Virus record (IMG/VR): IMGVR_UViG_3300032050_000202
Location: 1-50,750 of that record
From: a virus
DNA length: 50,750 bases
Strand: one strand, 5' to 3'
Every line of letters begins with the position of its first letter. The stretch's first letter is position 1. Positions 46,871 through 50,750 of the stretch are shown in pieces. The position numbers were made by a program, and so were the translations under genes. A model generated the notes under the pieces. It was not told the origin of the DNA. It saw only the letters and a list, made by a program, of their open reading frames with translations, and ran no database searches.

Positions 46871-49800
46871 TTATTTATAACCAAACCTGCGCTTAGCCTC
46901 GCGGGTGGCCTTGGAGCTGATCTCACCAAAAGCCTTGGAAAGATCCTCGTCGTCCATGCGCTCCAGCCTCGACATCTGGCGGATCATTTCCGACTTCACA
47001 ATCCTGCCACGGGCGGCAACGTAGTCCAGCCAGTCCCGGTCAGGCATGATGCCATTCTGGTTCTCAAGGATGGAACGCTGTGGGATACCAGGACCCGTTC
47101 CACGATCAAGGATGAAGTCGTAGATCCGCTTGTCGCTGCCAGTGGGAGCACCGGAAACCATCAAGGGAATCCCGTTATACCAAGCCCTGTCGTTCAGGGT
47201 GCTCCAGGCATCCGTTGGAACGTAGCCCTGGGGGTCGCCAAGGGCGTTCACCGCCCTCTCCGTCAACATGGAGCGGGCAATCGGGAGATTGAGCCAGAAA
47301 GCCCCCGTGCGGCCACGGAACCTGTCAGGACCGACAAGCATGTTCTCCATCGACTTGATGGTTCCAGAGAACGGAATGAACGGGTTGAGCTTGTAGAGGA
47401 GGTTTCCAGCGATGTTGGCTTCCGGGTTGACCTCAAGGAAGGCCCCCACCGTGTTCTTCACCCCGAAGAAAGCAGCCTGCTTGCTCCATCCGTAAGCCAC
47501 GGCGGAGAAGTAGTCGCTGAAGTCGCTCGGCAGATTCTTGTCGCCCAGCTTGCGGTTGAGGCGCATGTCATCCAGGGCACCCACGGCAAGCGCGGCAATC
47601 TTGAAAGGTTCAAGAGGACCACGCGCCCAGTTAAAGGAGATCACCTTGCCATCCTTGGTGACATACTCAAAGGAACCCTGGCGATGCCCCTTCTTGCGCC
47701 AAGCATCCTGTTCGGTCTTGTTGGACGGCCCGGCAAGCGTGACGTTGAACCCCTCGTCATCTTCGTCCCCCTTGAACAGGAGCATGATTCCGATGGCGGC
47801 GGTTCCGACAAAGGCTTCAATGAGACGCTGGCGCATCTGAGCCTGGGTCTGCATGGACTGCTGGTAGAACTGATCCGAGTTCACCTTGATTGACTTCTTG
47901 AGGAAGTAGCGAACGAATCCGTAGGGGGAGAGCCAGAGAGCGCGGTTGAAGAGGTTCACCGGAATGCCAAAGAAACCGAAGAGCATGGTTCCGAGAATCG
48001 GATTCTTGGTCTTCACAGACTGACCCACATCTCGGACAAGCTGGGCAAAGGTGTTCACCACGTCCAGCATCGGAGACTTCTCCCCGCGATGAGTCCCCAT
48101 CTCGTAGTCGGATTCCTTGTCCACATAGTTGAGAACCGCCTCCGCCTGCGCAGGACTGATCTGCTTCTGGAGAGTGAGGTAGATCCCGCGATTGATCCGG
48201 TCACTTGTGCGGAGACGTGCATTGTTCGTTGCCTGACGGAGGGCGAAGGTCAGCTGGCGGCGAAGAGTTTCTGGTTTCTCGAACGCCGTGACGACTCGGC
48301 GCATGTCACCTTTGAAGTCTTCAATGAAGACGCGATTCTCATCCGACAGCCCTTCAGGGATTTCAATATCCGAGACAAGCTGGAGGAGCTGATCTTTTGT
48401 GGCGTTACCAGTCTTGAGCAATTCGTCAGCTTTCTGGGCGAAAGCAGAGATCACCTGATTGTTGAAGTCGAGGAACGCCTGTTCCTGCGTCTGGATGCTG
48501 TACACCATCGGGACAAACTCCTTGGCGGTGAGATTGCCCGCTCCGATCAAGGCATTCATGGACTGCACCTTCAGGAAGTAGTTCTGAAGAACGGAAGACC
48601 AAACGTGGTCCGCCGTCATGAGAGTTCTGGAAATGATCCCCGTGTAGGCGGCGGCGATGGTGTAGCGGGCTTTGAGCTTGTCCATCAAAGACGCCTTGCT
48701 GCCCCTGGCGACCACACGACGAGCCGCGATGAGTTCCCCCTGGAGCGTGGTGACTTCCTGGATGACGTTGTTCATCGCCACGTTGCTGGCACCGCTGAGA
48801 AGACCAAACTCCGTCTCCCTGGCGATTTTCTTGAGGGATTCGACGGCGATCTTGCCGATGTTCAAGGCTTCATCAATCCTGCCACGGACAAGAGCCCGTC
48901 CAAGATCAAACATGACACGGTTGAGGAAAGCCCCGGCAGGGGAGATGACGTTGACGCCCAGGGTACCCAGGCCGCCAAGAGCGCTGTTGATGTAGGAGAT
49001 TCCAGCCACTTCCACAAGGCTCTTCGGGGCGCGACGGCGGCTGAGAAGCTCGTAGAGTTCCTTGAGGCCGAGGCTCACGTCATGCTGGCGACCATCCTCA
49101 ATGGCTCGGGTGATCTTCAAGTCAAGTTCCCCGAGGCTCTTGTAGTCCTCTGGACGGAAGCCCGTGTAACCAAGCTCCTTGGCAAGGGCCTGCTGGGGGT
49201 CGATCTCAAAATCACCAAGACCCTTGCGGATCAGGCTCAAGTCCTTGTCGAGCTGCTGCTTGGCCTTGCCTGTGAGAAGGAAGGGGTTGGAAACAACGCC
49301 GAAGGTGGAGGGAATGTTTTCCTGGGCGGCACGCTTGCGGAGTTCCGCCACATGCTTGTCCAAGGCTTCCGTCTTGGCCTTCTTGATGAAGTCCTCGAAA
49401 GCCGCCTGAATCCAAGACTTGGAACTGGCGATCATCGCATCGGAGTAGCCGTTGTGACGAAGGAAGTTCTCGATGGCGAGATTTCGTGCAACAGGATCAT
49501 TGGCGAGGGCAGGACGGGAAAGGATGTGCTTCACCAGCTTTTGCAGCATGGTCGGCTGCTTGCCCTCGGCGGGGAGCATGTCTGCCTCGACGCGAGCCAG
49601 ATTGTAAAGACGAAGTGCCTGTTCTTGGGTGGCCCCGAAACGAGCAGCTTCCGCCACAAACAAATCCTGTGGAAGAGGAACACGAACCTGGGCACGAACA
49701 AGAGACCTCAGGGACTCCTGCGCCGTGGTGCGCTTTTTGGGCGGGGAGGCAAGCTGCCTCTCATACCGCTTGATGAAGTTCGTCACGAAGGCGTCGGCAC

Positions 49801-50750
49801 GCTCTGCGGTCATCCTGGCGGAGGCCCCTTCCGCAAGACCGAAGATGGTGTCGATCTCCTCTTGGCTGAACCTGCGAAGAGCCTCCGATGCTTCCATCTG
49901 GGAGAGACCGCTGTTGACCAGCAGTTTTTTCATGGAAATGATGCGCCACACCGGATCAGATGCGTCGGCATTCTTCTCCTTCAGAAGCTCCTTTGCCAGA
50001 GTTTCGTTGGAGCCGTTGAGCAACGCCTCCCTGATTCGGCTGAACTTGCGATCCAGCTGGGCTTTCCGACGCTCCGTGTGGTTCTTGTAAGCGGCTTCCG
50101 CCAGTTTCTTGGCGGTGCCCTCCTCGATTCCTCCAATCTTGTCGATCTCCTCGGTGAGCTTCTGGATGAAGGAGTCGTAAGGGAGACGATCCTTGTTGAC
50201 CAGGAACTTCTTCACCAGCTTGCGAAGCTGTTCGGCTTTCTGAGGGGTCTTGTTGATGCTTGGAGCCTTTTCCTTGAGGAGGCTGGCGGCAATGCGTTCC
50301 GCATCCTTCTGCTGGTAACGGGTGAACACCGTGTAGGACCGGGAGAGGAGTTCGCTGAGAACCTTCTTGTCAATTTCAAGGCTTCCCAGCTCCTTCGTGG
50401 CCTCCTCCTTGAACTTGGCGAAGTCCCAGCCATCGGGGTTGGCAATCGCGGCATCGACAATCTTCTTGATTTTCTGATAGATTGTCTCTCCTGGTTTTTT
50501 GTTCTTGTACTTCCTGGCAAGGAACGCCTTGAGGTTCTCAATGACCTTCTTCGCCGCCTCCGTGGCGTCGTTGGCGTCTTCGGCATCCTCCACGTCGGCA
50601 TCCTCTTCCCCGGAGGAGTCATCCTCGGGAACCCCAGGCTCGGCGTCACTCTGTTCGTCCTCGGACTGGAACCACTTGTTGAGGTTCTCGTTGAGCCGCT
50701 GTTTCACTCTGGCCATCTTTTCGCGGATGGCCTCAGGGGTCGAAGGGATA
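46871..50750 (-). CDS. Large polyvalent virion protein, truncated by the window edge
   Basis: The frame is open to the window edge. 1,281 residues follow an internal Met at 50716 and twelve further in-frame codons lie upstream (IPSTPEAIREK), so the gene almost surely begins outside. The first ~600 visible residues are highly charged helix (EEDADVEDAEDANDATEAAK, then Lys/Glu-rich stretches). Around residues 900-1100 lie hydrophobic segments (GFFGIPVNLFNRALW, AFVGTAAIGIMLLF) suitable for membrane crossing. Large proteins of this type in short-tailed phages are ejected with the DNA and often carry an N-terminal enzyme domain. That domain is not visible here. Confidence 0.75.
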   Translation of the reverse strand, partial: IPSTPEAIREKMARVKQRLNENLNKWFQSEDEQSDAEPGVPEDDSSGEEDADVEDAEDANDATEAAKKVIENLKAFLARKYKNKKPGETIYQKIKKIVDAAIANPDGWDFAKFKEEATKELGSLEIDKKVLSELLSRSYTVFTRYQQKDAERIAASLLKEKAPSINKTPQKAEQLRKLVKKFLVNKDRLPYDSFIQKLTEEIDKIGGIEEGTAKKLAEAAYKNHTERRKAQLDRKFSRIREALLNGSNETLAKELLKEKNADASDPVWRIISMKKLLVNSGLSQMEASEALRRFSQEEIDTIFGLAEGASARMTAERADAFVTNFIKRYERQLASPPKKRTTAQESLRSLVRAQVRVPLPQDLFVAEAARFGATQEQALRLYNLARVEADMLPAEGKQPTMLQKLVKHILSRPALANDPVARNLAIENFLRHNGYSDAMIASSKSWIQAAFEDFIKKAKTEALDKHVAELRKRAAQENIPSTFGVVSNPFLLTGKAKQQLDKDLSLIRKGLGDFEIDPQQALAKELGYTGFRPEDYKSLGELDLKITRAIEDGRQHDVSLGLKELYELLSRRRAPKSLVEVAGISYINSALGGLGTLGVNVISPAGAFLNRVMFDLGRALVRGRIDEALNIGKIAVESLKKIARETEFGLLSGASNVAMNNVIQEVTTLQGELIAARRVVARGSKASLMDKLKARYTIAAAYTGIISRTLMTADHVWSSVLQNYFLKVQSMNALIGAGNLTAKEFVPMVYSIQTQEQAFLDFNNQVISAFAQKADELLKTGNATKDQLLQLVSDIEIPEGLSDENRVFIEDFKGDMRRVVTAFEKPETLRRQLTFALRQATNNARLRTSDRINRGIYLTLQKQISPAQAEAVLNYVDKESDYEMGTHRGEKSPMLDVVNTFAQLVRDVGQSVKTKNPILGTMLFGFFGIPVNLFNRALWLSPYGFVRYFLKKSIKVNSDQFYQQSMQTQAQMRQRLIEAFVGTAAIGIMLLFKGDEDDEGFNVTLAGPSNKTEQDAWRKKGHRQGSFEYVTKDGKVISFNWARGPLEPFKIAALAVGALDDMRLNRKLGDKNLPSDFSDYFSAVAYGWSKQAAFFGVKNTVGAFLEVNPEANIAGNLLYKLNPFIPFSGTIKSMENMLVGPDRFRGRTGAFWLNLPIARSMLTERAVNALGDPQGYVPTDAWSTLNDRAWYNGIPLMVSGAPTGSDKRIYDFILDRGTGPGIPQRSILENQNGIMPDRDWLDYVAARGRIVKSEMIRQMSRLERMDDEDLSKAFGEISSKATREAKRRFGYK

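Noticed and set aside
1-50750. CRISPR array or insertion sequence
   Set aside because: No regularly spaced direct repeats with spacers and no transposase motif were seen; the repeats present are tandem or coding.
1-50750. Complete circular or terminally redundant genome
   Set aside because: Both ends cut genes on the same strand and the end sequences do not overlap, so completeness cannot be claimed.

Overview
The window is most of a tailed double-stranded DNA phage genome (class Caudoviricetes), either a free phage or a prophage. Large terminase, portal, scaffold-like and major capsid genes are all present, along with a CHAP lysin, an AEP primase fused to an SF3 helicase, a family A DNA polymerase and a tyrosine recombinase. 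No tail tube, tail sheath or tape-measure gene is visible. The portal is large, and a very large (>1,290 aa) virion-type protein runs off the right edge, which fits a short-tailed (podovirus-like) particle. The host cannot be named. Two small predicted lipoproteins with lipoboxes suggest a diderm host. Almost no gene has a Shine-Dalgarno sequence; starts follow A/C-rich leaders such as ACACC-ATG or AACAC-ATG, pointing to a host that initiates translation without SD pairing. Both window ends cut genes, so the genome is not complete here.

Layout. (1) 1-15.1 kb, leftward: the virion and lysis operon. In transcription order it holds a terminase small subunit candidate, the large terminase, a glycosyltransferase-like protein with an AT-hook-like tail, the portal, two small proteins, a scaffold-like protein, an AlkB-type dioxygenase, the major capsid protein, a terminator, a small virion protein, an FN3 protein, a repeat-rich fibre, three small virion proteins, a one-TM holin-like protein, a DUF1353 protein, the CHAP lysin and a truncated metallophosphoesterase. 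(2) 15.15-18.05 kb, leftward: a separate five-gene cassette with its own promoter and terminator, built around an amidoligase and a class II glutamine amidotransferase. (3) 18.05-18.81 kb: a non-coding, repeat-bearing and partly AT-rich divergence region. (4) 18.8-44.1 kb, rightward: a long early/replication operon of many small, tightly overlapping genes. It contains DNA-binding proteins, a DUF932 protein, an RNA ligase, a RuvC-like nuclease, an SNF2-like helicase, a DNA methyltransferase-like protein, a Cas4/RecB-like nuclease with four candidate Fe-S cysteines, the DNA polymerase and the primase-helicase. A 577-bp non-coding gap at 24.7-25.27 kb contains a compact predicted RNA three-way junction. 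(5) 44.2-45.6 kb: a small gene and the integrase. (6) 45.6-50.75 kb, leftward: a zinc-binding protein, two small proteins and the large polyvalent virion protein.

The two most notable systems follow. First, the DNA polymerase A gene is broken into two ORFs in different frames by an intein whose two halves flank a homing-endonuclease ORF in the third frame. The break falls inside polymerase motif B. This is the 'fractured gene' split-intein arrangement, so an active polymerase (405 + 186 = 591 aa) would require protein trans-splicing. Second, the amidoligase/glutamine amidotransferase cassette has all family motifs, a TTGACA promoter overlapped by a palindrome, and its own terminator. It probably makes an amide or peptide-like modification of unknown target.
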